From: Lysobacterales bacterium
Lineage (GTDB): Bacteria; Pseudomonadota; Gammaproteobacteria; Xanthomonadales; Ahniellaceae
Reading direction: 5' to 3'
NCBI GenBank assembly: GCA_016182785.1
Contig: JACPFU010000014.1
Span: forward strand, 174,604-238,603
Length of the DNA stretch: 64,000 bases
The notes beneath the pieces are model-generated. The model saw nothing but the letters and a program-made list of their open reading frames with translations, ran no database searches and was not told where the DNA came from. Each line of letters opens with the position of its first letter. The stretch's first letter is position 1. Below are positions 24,886 to 34,464 of the stretch, one piece after another. A program made the translations under genes and the position numbers.

Positions 24886-26321
24886 GCGACGCGTTCGCCA
24901 AGTTCTTCCTCCCGTACCAAGCGCGATGGATCGAGGACCGGTCGCGCTTCAAGATCGCGAAGAAGAGTCGACGCGTCGGCCTCACCTATGCGCAGAGCTT
25001 CGAAGACGTGCGCGACGCCGCGCCGCTCGATGGGCTGGATGTGTGGATGAGTTCGGCCGACGAGAGCGCGGCCAAGGAATACATTCGTTACTGCGCGGTG
25101 TGGGCGAAGATGCTCGACATCGGTGCGCGCGATCTCGGCGAGGTCGTGGTCGACGAGCAGAAAGGCATCAAGGCACTCAGCATCGAGTTCGCGAACGGCA
25201 AGCGCATCAACGCGCTGACCAGCAACCCGAAAGCGTTCCGCTCGAAGGGCGGCAAGCTGGTGCTCGACGAGTTCGCCTTTCACACCGACGGCGAAGCGAT
25301 GTGGAAGGCCGCGCGCCCGATCATCACCTGGGGCTTCCCGGTGCGGATCATCAGCACGCTCAACGGCAAGGACAACCGCTACTACCGGATCATCAGCGAC
25401 ACCGAGCGCAAGCTGGCGCTGCTGGCCAAGCCGCTGTGGTCGCTGCACCAGATCACCATCGAAGACGCGGTGAACGATGGACTGGCCGACAAGATTCTCG
25501 GCCGCAAGCTGACTGCGGCCGAGCGCATGCAGTGGCTTGCCGACGAGCGCGAGGCGGTGGGTGACGAAGACACCTGGGCGCAGGAGTACATGTGCCAGGT
25601 GCTGGACGGCGATAGCCGCTGGCTCGACTGGAAGACCATCGGCGACTGCGAGACTGACGAAGCCGGCAAGCCCGAGTTGTACACCGGCGGCAAGTGCTTC
25701 GTTGGATGGGACGTCGCACGGCGCGGAGACGGTTCGCTGCTGTGGGTCAACGAGCAGGTCGGCGACGTGGCGGTCACGCGCAAGACGCTGCGCATGAAGA
25801 ACATGAGTTTCTCCGCGCAGTTCGCGGAGGTGGACCAGATCTTCGACGAGTTCGACGTGCAGCGGATGTGCATCGACCAGACCGGCATGGGCGAGAAGGT
25901 CGTGGAGGACGCGAAGGCCGAGTACGGCGAGTTCCGCGTCGAGGGCGTGCTGTTCACCTCTCCGGTCAAGCTGCACCTGGCCACTCTGGTGAAGCAGACG
26001 ATGCAGGACCGGCGCGTGCGCATTCCCGCCGACCGCGCGATTCGCGACGCCCACTACGCGGTGCGCAAGGTGATGACTGCTGCGGGCAATCCGCGCTTCG
26101 ATGCCGAGCGCACCGACAAGCTCGGCCACGCCGACGAGTTCTGGGCGCATGCACTGGCCCTGCACGCCGCCGGCCGACCCATGCAACCAGCCGCCGGCGC
26201 CGAGGTGCCCACCGCGGAAGACACCTACGCCCCGGAGGCCAATCAACGGCGCCTGATGGGCGGTTTTGGGCGCGATCGGGAAACCGGCCTCTGGCTGCCT
26301 CGCGGGGGGCGGGTCCGATGA
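24882..26321 (+). CDS. Terminase large subunit (Mu gp28-like)
   Basis: 479 aa. The N-terminal ATPase part begins FFLPYQARWIEDRSRFKIAK with the KSRRVGLT Walker A-like loop at about 28-35 and an acidic KLVLDEFAFH Walker B at about 123-132. The C-terminal nuclease starts at CFVGWDVARRGDGSLL (about 271-286), an RNase H-type DxxRRGD motif, with a second Asp in RMCIDQTGMG. It pumps and cuts DNA in headful packaging. ATG overlaps the small-subunit stop. Confidence 0.9.
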   Translation: MSDAFAKFFLPYQARWIEDRSRFKIAKKSRRVGLTYAQSFEDVRDAAPLDGLDVWMSSADESAAKEYIRYCAVWAKMLDIGARDLGEVVVDEQKGIKALSIEFANGKRINALTSNPKAFRSKGGKLVLDEFAFHTDGEAMWKAARPIITWGFPVRIISTLNGKDNRYYRIISDTERKLALLAKPLWSLHQITIEDAVNDGLADKILGRKLTAAERMQWLADEREAVGDEDTWAQEYMCQVLDGDSRWLDWKTIGDCETDEAGKPELYTGGKCFVGWDVARRGDGSLLWVNEQVGDVAVTRKTLRMKNMSFSAQFAEVDQIFDEFDVQRMCIDQTGMGEKVVEDAKAEYGEFRVEGVLFTSPVKLHLATLVKQTMQDRRVRIPADRAIRDAHYAVRKVMTAAGNPRFDAERTDKLGHADEFWAHALALHAAGRPMQPAAGAEVPTAEDTYAPEANQRRLMGGFGRDRETGLWLPRGGRVR

Positions 26322-26356
26322 AGGGTCGCGCTTCGAGCCGGTTCGCCGCCTGTGGG

Positions 26357-26373
26357 TATTTTGTAAAAATTAA
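26357..26373 (+). promoter_or_regulatory. AT-rich leader before the portal gene
   Basis: TATTTTGTAAAAATTAA stands out in a GC-rich surrounding, within the 67-bp gap between terminase and portal. It could be an internal promoter -10 region or a translation enhancer (unstructured leader); GGGGG follows 10 nt before the ATG. Confidence 0.35.
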
Positions 26374-26388
26374 CTGGGGGCTTTGACC

Positions 26389-27825
26389 ATGTCTTTGTGG
26401 ACCCGATTTGTAGCCGCGATCGTCGGACCGGCCGAAACCCCCACCGAGTTCCGGGAGTCGGCCGGCGCCACCGTCGACGCCGACGACCACGAATGGCGGG
26501 CGCTGACCGGCAACGATCACCGCGACCTGGCGCCGATGACCCAGGACCGGATGCAGAAGCTCGCGCATCACCTGTGGGAGTCGAATCTGCTGGCCAACCG
26601 GCTGATCGAGCTGCCGCTCGCCTACCTGTTGGCCAAGGGCGTCGCCATCCGCGTCGACGACGAAGCCTGCCAGGAGGCGATCGACGCGCACTGGCGCGAC
26701 GGCATCAACGCCTGGGACATCAAGCTGGTGAAGAAGCTGCGCGAGCTGTCGATGTTCGGCGAGCAGGTCTGGCCGGTGTTCACCGGGCACAGCGGATTCG
26801 TGCGCATCGGCTACCTCGATCCGTCGCGCATCGCCACCGTGGTTTCCGACCCCGACAACATCGAGCAGCCGATCGGCATCGTCACCAAGACCGACACCCG
26901 CGGCAAGGTGCTGCGCTATCGCGTGCTCGTGAACGGGCCGGAGGACGTGTTCACCCGCCGCACCCAGGAGATTCGCGAGACCCTCGCGGACGGCGATGTG
27001 TTCTTTTTCAAGATCAACGACCTCTGCTCGTCGACCCGCGGGCGCAGCGACATCCTCGCCCAGGCCGACTGGCTGGATGCCTACGACCAGTTCCTGTTCG
27101 GCGAGCTTGACCGCGCGGGGTTCCTGCGCTCGTTCATGTGGGATGTCACCTTGAAGGGTGCGACGCCGGATGAAGTCGCGGCGCGCGCCAAGTCGATCGC
27201 CCCACCCAAGCCCGGCTCGGTGCGCGTGCACAACGATGCCGAGCAGTGGAAGGCCGAGACGCCGAGCCTGCAAGCCGCGGACTCGGGCGCCGCGGCGCGC
27301 GTGTTCCGCAACCACGTGCTCGGTGGCGCCACGCTCCCGCCCACCTGGTACGCCGATGGCGAAGACGCCAACCGCGCCAACAGCCAGAGCATGGCCGAGC
27401 CGACCGAGAAGATGCTGGAGATGCGCCAACGCTTCGTGGGCTACATGCTCGTCCAGGTTGGCCAGTACGTGTTGCGCGCGAAGTTCGGCGCGCTCGATCG
27501 CGAGCTGACCAAGGAAGAGCAGAAGATTCTCAACAGCATCGTCGTCGACTGGCCGGAGATGACGACCAAGGACACGACCAAGTACGCCGCAGCGCTGCAG
27601 CAATGCGTCACGGCCGCGGTCGCGATGATCCAGTCCAAGCTCGTCACGCGCGCCACGGCCGCGCGCCTGATCGCCGCGATCGCCGCGCAGCTCGGCGTCG
27701 AGTTCGATGTCGAGGCCGAACTGACGGCGGTCGAGGAGGAAGCCGCGAAGATTGCAGCGGAAGACGGTTTCATGCCAGGGAAAGTCGATGACACGGAAGA
27801 GGACACCGCAGGGGCCGCGGCATGA
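26389..27825 (+). CDS. Portal protein
   Basis: 478 aa. ATG 26389 follows GGGGG; a TTG two codons earlier is less likely. The order wing-stem-crown of portals can be traced: [20 protein letters not shown] near the start, [12 protein letters not shown], then a long helical region with [18 protein letters not shown], and an acidic C-terminus. It lies between terminase and MuF as usual. It does not show the DUF935 signature of Mu gp29, and resembles a DUF1073-type or other siphovirus portal. Confidence 0.8.
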   Translation: MSLWTRFVAAIVGPAETPTEFRESAGATVDADDHEWRALTGNDHRDLAPMTQDRMQKLAHHLWESNLLANRLIELPLAYLLAKGVAIRVDDEACQEAIDAHWRDGINAWDIKLVKKLRELSMFGEQVWPVFTGHSGFVRIGYLDPSRIATVVSDPDNIEQPIGIVTKTDTRGKVLRYRVLVNGPEDVFTRRTQEIRETLADGDVFFFKINDLCSSTRGRSDILAQADWLDAYDQFLFGELDRAGFLRSFMWDVTLKGATPDEVAARAKSIAPPKPGSVRVHNDAEQWKAETPSLQAADSGAAARVFRNHVLGGATLPPTWYADGEDANRANSQSMAEPTEKMLEMRQRFVGYMLVQVGQYVLRAKFGALDRELTKEEQKILNSIVVDWPEMTTKDTTKYAAALQQCVTAAVAMIQSKLVTRATAARLIAAIAAQLGVEFDVEAELTAVEEEAAKIAAEDGFMPGKVDDTEEDTAGAAA

Positions 27826-28718
27826 GACTCACCGGCGCCATCTCGCCGACGATCGCGGCAAATACCAACGACTGGTCACCCGTCGGCTTCGAAACCACGG
27901 AAGTGATTCGCGTGACGGTGTCCGGCTCGTTCGACTTGACCGGCATCGTCGCGGCGGCGCGCGGCCGCACCGTCGCGCTCCTCGTGCTCAGCGGCACGCT
28001 TACGTTGAAGCACGCGAGCGGGTCCAGTGTGGTCGGCAACCGATTCGAGCTCGGGTCTGACCAGGTGGTACCTGCCGGTGCCGGCGTACTGCTGTACTAC
28101 GACCAGGTGTCAACGGCCTGGCGTGCGATGCGGCTGCCGCACACGATCGCGAACGACGCAATCACGAACGCGATGCTCGCGAACATGGCGACCATGACCA
28201 TCAAGGGGAACAACACCGGCGGAGCAGCCGATCCGGCCGACCTGACGGTAGCGCAGGTCAAGACAATGCTCGAGCTGCCGACCTATGTTTGGGTGCCGGT
28301 GCTGAAGAACGCGACTACGAGTCGAACGACGACGATCAAGTCGATCGATCCCGATCTGCAGTTCGCGATGGCGGCAAACACCCGATACCGAATTCGGCTG
28401 CGCATCCTGTATACGGGTGGCGGTACAGCCGACTTCGCATTCCGACTGACCGGCCCGACATTCCCGACGACAGTCGTCGTGCGCGGCTACTACTTCCTGG
28501 CGTCCGCGAACACGACCGACGTGCACTATCGGCAGACCTCGCTGCAGACGGATCTGACGTTGGACGCCACGTCCAGCAGCGACGTCGAGATCTTCATCGA
28601 CGCCTTCGTCCAGAGCGGCGCGAATGCAGGCACGTTCGGTCTCAGTTGGGCAACGGCGAGTGGCTCGGGAACGACGTCGGTCCGCATCGGCAGCTACCTC
28701 GAATATCTGGTTGGCTGA
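27822..28718 (+). CDS. Fibre-like virion protein inserted in the head module
   Basis: 298 aa, starting in the portal stop (ATGA). Beta-rich throughout; the segment [20 protein letters not shown] plus [17 protein letters not shown] is a common tail-fibre connector. The C-terminal half is a jelly-roll-like domain rich in Thr/Ser. A fibre or capsid decoration is likely. Its position between portal and MuF is unusual. Confidence 0.6.
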   Translation: MRLTGAISPTIAANTNDWSPVGFETTEVIRVTVSGSFDLTGIVAAARGRTVALLVLSGTLTLKHASGSSVVGNRFELGSDQVVPAGAGVLLYYDQVSTAWRAMRLPHTIANDAITNAMLANMATMTIKGNNTGGAADPADLTVAQVKTMLELPTYVWVPVLKNATTSRTTTIKSIDPDLQFAMAANTRYRIRLRILYTGGGTADFAFRLTGPTFPTTVVVRGYYFLASANTTDVHYRQTSLQTDLTLDATSSSDVEIFIDAFVQSGANAGTFGLSWATASGSGTTSVRIGSYLEYLVG

Positions 28719-28726
28719 GGTCAGCG

Positions 28727-30010
28727 ATGCCGACCGCGCAACAAACTGCCTTCGACAAAGAGCGGCGGCGACAGCTCGGTCGGCTCGCGACGATCACGAC
28801 GGCGACGCGTGAGCGCGTGTTGTCGGCATTGCGCACTGCCCAGGACGTGATCCGTCGACGCTTGGCGGCGAATGCCAGCGCGTTCACGCAGGCGCAATCG
28901 GCGGCGGCGCTGGCTGGCGTGCGCGGCGCGCTCACGCGCTTCGAGCGCGATGGCGATGCGGCGTGGCAGCAAGGTGTCGGCCAGGCGTTCAGCGCCGGTG
29001 GCGACCTGATCGAGAAACCGCTGCAGGCCGGTGGCATCGGCATCGTGTCGACGGTGCAACGCGTCGACTCGCGGCAGCTCGCCGCGATGCGCGCGTTCCT
29101 GACCGGGCGCATCAAGGACATCAGTTCCGAAGCGGCCAGGGCGATCGAGACCCAGCTCGCGCTCGTGATCGCCGGCGCGCAGGCACCGCAGGACGCCATC
29201 AACAACATCGAGCAGATTCTCGGTGGCAATGCGCGCGGCCGCGCCATCACCATCACCCGCACCGAGCTTGGCCGCGCGTACGCGCTGGCCAGCTACGAGC
29301 GCATGATCGCGGCACGCCAGCTGGTGCCGGGCCTGCGCAAGCAATGGCGGCGCTCGGGCAAGCTGAAGTCGCGCATCCAGCACGACCTGGTCGACGGGCA
29401 GATCCGCGATGTCGATCAATCGTTCGATGTCGGCGGCGAGAAGTTGCGCTTTCCCCGAGATCCGAATGCGAGTGCAGTGAACACGATCAACTGCGGCTGC
29501 ACCATGCTGCCGCACATGGTGAAGTGGGACGTGGCCACGCCAGGGCGGAAACGCTTCACGCCGGAGGAAGTGGCGGCGCGGCCGGAGCGCGGTGAGCTGA
29601 ACGAGCTGATCCAGCGCCAGGACATCAAGCGCTTCGTCGCGAAGCCGTCCATCCATCCCGTGGCGATCGGCGCGCTCGACCTGGTGTTGCGCACACGCAT
29701 CGGTACGCAGAGCCACGACGTGTTGCTGTCGAGTGCGACGCTCGCGAAACAGTCGGCGCATCATCCCGAGATCGACGTCGACGACTATGCGGTGGTCGAC
29801 GCGCTGATCGCGACCGGCGAGGTCTACCAGATCGAGCCGCAGGTCTATGCGGTCTACGGCCGCGCGAAGGGCAAGCTGTACAAGGCAGTCGTGAAGCTGA
29901 CGAAGTCCGGCAAGGCGAACTACCTGGTCAGCTTGCGTCGCGCGAATCAAAGTGAGTTGCGGCGGGACACTCGCAAAGGCGTGCGCGTGCAGCGCATGCT
30001 GGAGGGGTAA
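28727..30010 (+). CDS. MuF-like head morphogenesis protein with C-terminal nuclease-like domain
   Basis: 427 aa. The MuF domain spans about 140-270 with ITITRTELGRAYALASYERM, KQWRRSGKLKSRIQHDLVDG and CGCTM. After a linker, residues about 315-427 (TQSHDVLLSSATLAKQSAHH, VYQIEPQVYAVYGRAKGKLY, KANYLVSLRRA) look like the barnase/EndoU/ColicinE5-D/RelE-like (PBECR) phage nuclease fold. MuF-toxin fusions are known polymorphic toxins thought to be packaged in virions and injected with the genome. Catalysis here is inferred. Confidence 0.8.
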   Translation: MPTAQQTAFDKERRRQLGRLATITTATRERVLSALRTAQDVIRRRLAANASAFTQAQSAAALAGVRGALTRFERDGDAAWQQGVGQAFSAGGDLIEKPLQAGGIGIVSTVQRVDSRQLAAMRAFLTGRIKDISSEAARAIETQLALVIAGAQAPQDAINNIEQILGGNARGRAITITRTELGRAYALASYERMIAARQLVPGLRKQWRRSGKLKSRIQHDLVDGQIRDVDQSFDVGGEKLRFPRDPNASAVNTINCGCTMLPHMVKWDVATPGRKRFTPEEVAARPERGELNELIQRQDIKRFVAKPSIHPVAIGALDLVLRTRIGTQSHDVLLSSATLAKQSAHHPEIDVDDYAVVDALIATGEVYQIEPQVYAVYGRAKGKLYKAVVKLTKSGKANYLVSLRRANQSELRRDTRKGVRVQRMLEG

Positions 30011-30132
30011 GACGTGCGGTGGGGCCACCCTGGAACCCCACATAGCGGTCCGACTTTCGTCGTCCTACGGCCGGGTGAATAGCACCGTGTCGCGCACGCG
30101 AGATGGATCTTACCTCGGCTGATTCCGGGATG

Positions 30133-30157
30133 CGTTAGTAACACGCGTTAGCAGACC
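30133..30157 (+). promoter_or_regulatory. Putative late promoter activator site, copy 2
   Basis: CGTTAGTAACACGCGTTAG followed by CAGACC: 23 of 25 bases match the copy at 19502. Located 47 bp before the first gene of the capsid unit, in a 194-bp intergenic gap that holds no other gene. Confidence 0.6.
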
Positions 30158-30204
30158 TGGCTGGCGCCGACCCGGACCATGAGCCCGTCACCAGCGAGGG
30201 CCAC

Positions 30205-30486
30205 ATGAGCAACAAGTCGAGCGCGTCGGGCAAAGCCAATCCATCCGGTTCTGCTGGTGGCGGTGGAGGAAGTGCGCCGTCGGCGTCCGCTTCGGCGGCG
30301 TCGACGGCCACGACCACCGATATCACTGCCGAGCAGCGCGCCGCGTATGCGAAGGCTGCCAAGTGCAAGCCGGAGCAGATCATCGGCGCCCGCGACTACG
30401 GTGACCGCGTGGTGCTGGTCGTCCAGGGCGAGAAGACCGTCGCCAAGGTCGAGATTGCTCCCGTCAAGGGCGAGACCAAGCCGTGA
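30205..30486 (+). CDS. Low-complexity head-module protein
   Basis: 93 aa. The first half is Ser/Ala/Gly-rich (GSAGGGGGSAPSASAS), the second half a short alpha/beta domain (YAKAAKCKPEQIIGARDYGD, VVLVVQGEKTVAKVEI). Comparable small proteins precede capsid genes. Might be a capsid cofactor. Stop overlaps the next start (GTGA). Confidence 0.55.
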   Translation: MSNKSSASGKANPSGSAGGGGGSAPSASASAASTATTTDITAEQRAAYAKAAKCKPEQIIGARDYGDRVVLVVQGEKTVAKVEIAPVKGETKP

Positions 30487-32795
30487 AGCTGAAACCGGTT
30501 CCGGCTGAGGGCATCCTGGGCGAGCGCGCACTGCGCGAGGCGAAGACCACCGAGTACTCCGCCATCAACGAACTGGTCAGCCTTGCGCTGGCCAAGTCGC
30601 TTGGCCGCGAATGGGTCCACGTCTGCGCGCTGTATCCCGACCGCGTCATCCTGCGCGATGTCGCGCGGCTCTTCGCCTACCCGTACACCGTTGGCGACGA
30701 CAACCAGGTGAGCTTCGGCACGCCGGTTGAAGTCGTTCTCGAACACGCGCCGGTCGCTCTGCGCGAGGCGCTCCGCACAACCGAAGCGAGCGAGCAGAAA
30801 GGCCAAGGTGCCGGCCGCAGTGCCGGCACCGAAGGCTGCTTCATCGAAGCGCTCGCCGATGCCCAGGATAAGCCGAAGAACCGCTACCTGGTGCGCGTCA
30901 TCCGCGCCGGCCTCTCCGGCAACAACGTCAACTACCCGGCCAAGGTGCTGCGCGAATCCGTCGCGCTGTTCAACGGCGCGCGCGTGTTCGCGAAGTCCGA
31001 CGAAGAGCACACGCGCGGCAAGGGCAAGGACGTGCGCCAGCTCGTCGGCCGCCTGGTCGAGTCTCGCTTCGTCGAGACCAAGGGCGGCGGCGAAGTGCAG
31101 GCTGTGCTCGAAGTGCTCGAATCGTCGGACATGGCCGCGAAGCTCCGCGAAAGCGTCGAGCGCGGCATGAGCGACGACCTGTTCGGTCTGTCGATCGACG
31201 CGACCGGCACGTCCAAGCAATCCGCCCGCTTCACCGAGTGCACGTCGATCAAGAAGGTCGAGTCCGTCGACCTGATCGTCGAGCCCGGTGCCGGCGGCCA
31301 AATCATTCGTTTCGTTGAAGCCCAACAGGAGGGCGATTCCATGCTGCGCCAGCAGATGCTCCACGCCATTGGCAAGCGCAACAAGGCGCTCGCCACCCAG
31401 CTCGCCGACGCGAGCGACGACGAAATCCTCACCCGCTACACCGAGGCCATGTCCCAGCCCAACCAGGACGAAGGCAACGGCACCGGCACCGGCACCGAAG
31501 CGATTGAAGCACGCTTCGCGACGATGGAAGCACGCGGCCACGCCCGAGCAACGCTCGCCGCGTCAAAGCTGCCGCAGGCCTCGCGCGATCGCCTCACGCA
31601 GCGCTTCACCGAAGCGCAGTCGCTGACGGTCGCCGAAGTCGATGCGGCCATCAAGGCCGAGTCCGAATACGTCACCCGCCTGACCGAGTCCGCGCACGTG
31701 CGCGGTCTGGGCGAGGGTCGTGTCGAGGCTGGCGAGGACCGTGCTGACAAGGTCAAGAACATGCTCGACGACTTCTTCGACCCAAAGAAGAAGGCGATGT
31801 CGTTCCGCGAGTGCTATGTCGAAATCACCGGCGACCGTGATGTGACCGGCCTGCTCGAGAACTGCGACCGGACGCGGCTGCGCGAAGCGGTCGGAGAGGC
31901 GCTCTTCCGTGAGGCGATCTCGGCGTCGACGTTCTCCGACATCCTGGGTGACTCGATCACGCGCTCGATGATCCGCGAGTACCGCGGTCTCGAAGCGTAT
32001 GGTGACTGGCGGTGGATCGTCGACATTGTGCCGATTCGCGACTTCCGCACGAACGAACGCACGCGCATGGGCGGCTACGGCAACCTGCCGGCTGTCGCCG
32101 AGAACGGCGCCTATGATCCGCTGACTTCGCCGGGCGACGACAAGGCGAGCTATGCCGTCAGCAAGCGCGGCGGCACCGAGACGATCTCGATCGAGACCAT
32201 CGCCAATGACGATGTGGGCGTGATCCGCCGCATTCCGATAGCGCTCGCGACCGCTGCCGGCCGCACGCTCTACGAGTTCGTCTATGACTTCCTGTCGACG
32301 AATCCCATGATCTACGACGGCGTCGCGCTGTTTCATGCCGGCCACAGCAACCTCGGCGCTGCCGCGCTGGACGCGACCAGCTTTGCCGCGGCGCGCCTGC
32401 GCATGAAGCGGCAGCAGGAGCTTACGTCCGGAAAGCGCCTCGGCGTAGGGCTCAAGCACCTGGTCGTCCCGTCGGACCTCGAGGAAGCGGCGTTCAACCT
32501 GTTCGTCCGCAACACCAACCAGGACGAGACTTTCATCAACAGCCGCAAGCCGACGGTGCACGTCGTGGACCACTGGACCGATGCGAACAACTGGTTCGCC
32601 ACGGCCGACAAGTCGTCGATACCGATGATCGAACTCGGCTTCTACGGTGGCAACGAAGAGCCGCAGATCTTCATCCAGGACAACCCGACCCAGGGCTCGC
32701 TCTTCAGCAACGACCAGATCAAGTACAAGATCCGGCACGTGTACGGCGGCACCGTGGTCGAGTTCCGCGGCCTGGACGGCTCGATCGTCGCCTGA
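30483..32795 (+). CDS. Fused prohead protease, scaffold and major capsid protein
   Basis: 770 aa, GTG start overlapping the previous gene. Residues 1-110 form a short domain. About 118-280 is protease-like: RAGLSGNNVNYPAKVLRESV, His176 (KSDEEHTRGKG) and Ser237 (DDLFGLSID) in the order of prohead proteases. About 285-420 is acidic and helical, a scaffold-like delta region. About 420-770 resembles an HK97-fold capsid: KAMSFRECYVEITGDRDVTG and RVLLKHLVVPSDLE-like (GLKHLVVPSDLEEAAFNLF). Self-cleavage would release the shell subunit. Mu encodes these as separate genes I, Z and T. Confidence 0.82.
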   Translation: MKLKPVPAEGILGERALREAKTTEYSAINELVSLALAKSLGREWVHVCALYPDRVILRDVARLFAYPYTVGDDNQVSFGTPVEVVLEHAPVALREALRTTEASEQKGQGAGRSAGTEGCFIEALADAQDKPKNRYLVRVIRAGLSGNNVNYPAKVLRESVALFNGARVFAKSDEEHTRGKGKDVRQLVGRLVESRFVETKGGGEVQAVLEVLESSDMAAKLRESVERGMSDDLFGLSIDATGTSKQSARFTECTSIKKVESVDLIVEPGAGGQIIRFVEAQQEGDSMLRQQMLHAIGKRNKALATQLADASDDEILTRYTEAMSQPNQDEGNGTGTGTEAIEARFATMEARGHARATLAASKLPQASRDRLTQRFTEAQSLTVAEVDAAIKAESEYVTRLTESAHVRGLGEGRVEAGEDRADKVKNMLDDFFDPKKKAMSFRECYVEITGDRDVTGLLENCDRTRLREAVGEALFREAISASTFSDILGDSITRSMIREYRGLEAYGDWRWIVDIVPIRDFRTNERTRMGGYGNLPAVAENGAYDPLTSPGDDKASYAVSKRGGTETISIETIANDDVGVIRRIPIALATAAGRTLYEFVYDFLSTNPMIYDGVALFHAGHSNLGAAALDATSFAAARLRMKRQQELTSGKRLGVGLKHLVVPSDLEEAAFNLFVRNTNQDETFINSRKPTVHVVDHWTDANNWFATADKSSIPMIELGFYGGNEEPQIFIQDNPTQGSLFSNDQIKYKIRHVYGGTVVEFRGLDGSIVA

Positions 32796-32801
32796 CCGAC
32801 C

Positions 32802-33479
32802 GTGACGCTCGCTGCATTCCAGGCGTCGACTGATGACCTCGTTCGCGATCGCGACGGGGTCATCAGCTCATTGCAGCGCGACACCGCGATCAGCAACGCG
32901 GTGGCTCGCTACAGCGCCGACCGCGCGCGTCCGCGCGTCGTCGACGTCGTCTCGGTGGGCGGCCGCTTCACCGATACGCCGGCCGGCTGGGTGGATGGGT
33001 TCTCCCAACTGATCGCCATCGAGTTCCCGATCGGCGAAACGCCGCCGGCGTGGATTCAGGTCGGAGAGGCCAGCATCTATCGCAGTCCTTCCGCCGTGCA
33101 GATCCAGCTTCCGCTGGAGCTGACCGCCGGCGAGAGCATCCGCTACACCTTCACCGGCCCGCATGTCGTCGACAACTCGACCGACACCGTGCCCAGCGCC
33201 GACATGCAACCAGTCGCCGCCTACGCGGCGTCGCTGCTGTGCGACCAGCTTGCGAGCTACTACGCCACCGAGTCCGCGCCGACCATCGGCGCCGACACGG
33301 TCGATCACCAGAACAAGTCGCGCACGTTCGCTGCCCGCGCCAAGGTGCTGCGCGAGCAGTACGCGACAACGCTGCGCATCGACATCGCGCGCGTCATTCC
33401 GGCGTCGAACGTGGTCGACCTCGATCGCGCCGCGTCCGATGGCGGCGGCCGTCTGTTTCATCCGCGACGGGTGTTCTGA
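32802..33479 (+). CDS. Head-tail connector / adaptor protein
   Basis: 225 aa, GTG start 7 bp after the capsid gene. N-terminal helix with DLVRDRDGVISSLQRDTAIS, mixed beta sheet, and a helical part YAASLLCDQLASYYAT typical of connector proteins that bind the portal (HK97 gp6-like role). Overlaps the next start (TGATG). Assignment by position and size. Confidence 0.6.
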   Translation: MTLAAFQASTDDLVRDRDGVISSLQRDTAISNAVARYSADRARPRVVDVVSVGGRFTDTPAGWVDGFSQLIAIEFPIGETPPAWIQVGEASIYRSPSAVQIQLPLELTAGESIRYTFTGPHVVDNSTDTVPSADMQPVAAYAASLLCDQLASYYATESAPTIGADTVDHQNKSRTFAARAKVLREQYATTLRIDIARVIPASNVVDLDRAASDGGGRLFHPRRVF

Positions 33480-33979
33480 TGCAGATCCGCGTTGACACCT
33501 CCGCCCTCGATGTCCTGGCCAACGCCTGGAAGTCCGCGCCCGAGATCGTGCGCGAGGAGATGCTCGTCGCCGTCATGGAGGCGGACTCGCTGCTGCTGCG
33601 CGAAGTCCAGGACCGCACGCCGGTCGGTGTCGGCGGTGGCGGCGGCCTCAAGGGCTCGATCTTCGGCAGCGAGGAAGTGCTGGCCGACAACGTACTCGGC
33701 GTCGTGAGCACGGCCATGCCATACGCGGTGCCGGTCGAACTGGGTACCAAACCGCATTTCCCGCCGGTCGCGGCGCTGCGTGACTGGGTCGAGGCGAAGC
33801 TCGGCGTCGATCCGTCCGAGAGCGAATCGGTCGCGTTCCTGGTCGCACGCAAGATCGCGCAGAAGGGCACCGAGGGTGCCTTCATGTTCCAGCGCACGTT
33901 TGCCGAGACGCAGGCGCAGATCGTCGAGATGTTCAACGAGGGCGTCGCGCGCGTCGTCAACCGGATGGCGCAAGCATGA
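33479..33979 (+). CDS. Head-tail joining protein (gp10-like)
   Basis: 166 aa. LLLREVQDRTPVGVGGGGGL and PYAVPVELGTKPHFPP correspond to the HK97 gp10-type domain, where a Pro/Gly loop is followed by a conserved E-GT-PH motif. The C-terminal helix includes FMFQRTFAETQAQIV. It would seat at the neck between head and tail. Confidence 0.78.
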   Translation: MQIRVDTSALDVLANAWKSAPEIVREEMLVAVMEADSLLLREVQDRTPVGVGGGGGLKGSIFGSEEVLADNVLGVVSTAMPYAVPVELGTKPHFPPVAALRDWVEAKLGVDPSESESVAFLVARKIAQKGTEGAFMFQRTFAETQAQIVEMFNEGVARVVNRMAQA

Positions 33980-34464
33980 GCATGACGCCCATCCGCACCG
34001 CGATCCGGAACACGATGCTCACCGTGGCGGACATCGGTGTTGTGCACGTGCGCGAGCGCTATGCCACCGCGCTGGCCGACCTCAAGAACCTCTACTACAG
34101 CGCGCCGCATGCGCAGATCCGCGGCTGGTACATCAGCCGCAGCAAGGTCGCCGAGACCGGGCGCATCCAGAACACGAGCTTCGAGGTCACCACCTGGCGC
34201 ATCAACGGCTTCATGTCGTTCAAGGACGACGAAGTGACCGAGCTGACGCTCGATGACCTGGTCGAGGAGATGCGCGCCGCATTCCGCGCCAACGACTCGC
34301 TCGACGGCACCGTCGCCCAGTGCTCGATCCCTTCGCCAGGCGGCGGCAGCCGCGAAGCGAACCTGCAACTCGTCGACGCCGGCCCGGTGATGTTCGCCGG
34401 TGTGCTGTGCCACGGCGTGAAGCTGCAGCTCCCCACCATCCGCTACCTCACGAGGACCGTATGA
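33976..34464 (+). CDS. Tail terminator / completion protein
   Basis: 162 aa, overlapping its neighbours (ATGA twice). Alpha/beta protein with IRTAIRNTMLTVADIGVVHV and a beta-strand pair ending VKLQLPTIRY. Order between gp10-like and tube genes matches tail terminators. Sequence family not recognised. Confidence 0.6.
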   Translation: MSMTPIRTAIRNTMLTVADIGVVHVRERYATALADLKNLYYSAPHAQIRGWYISRSKVAETGRIQNTSFEVTTWRINGFMSFKDDEVTELTLDDLVEEMRAAFRANDSLDGTVAQCSIPSPGGGSREANLQLVDAGPVMFAGVLCHGVKLQLPTIRYLTRTV

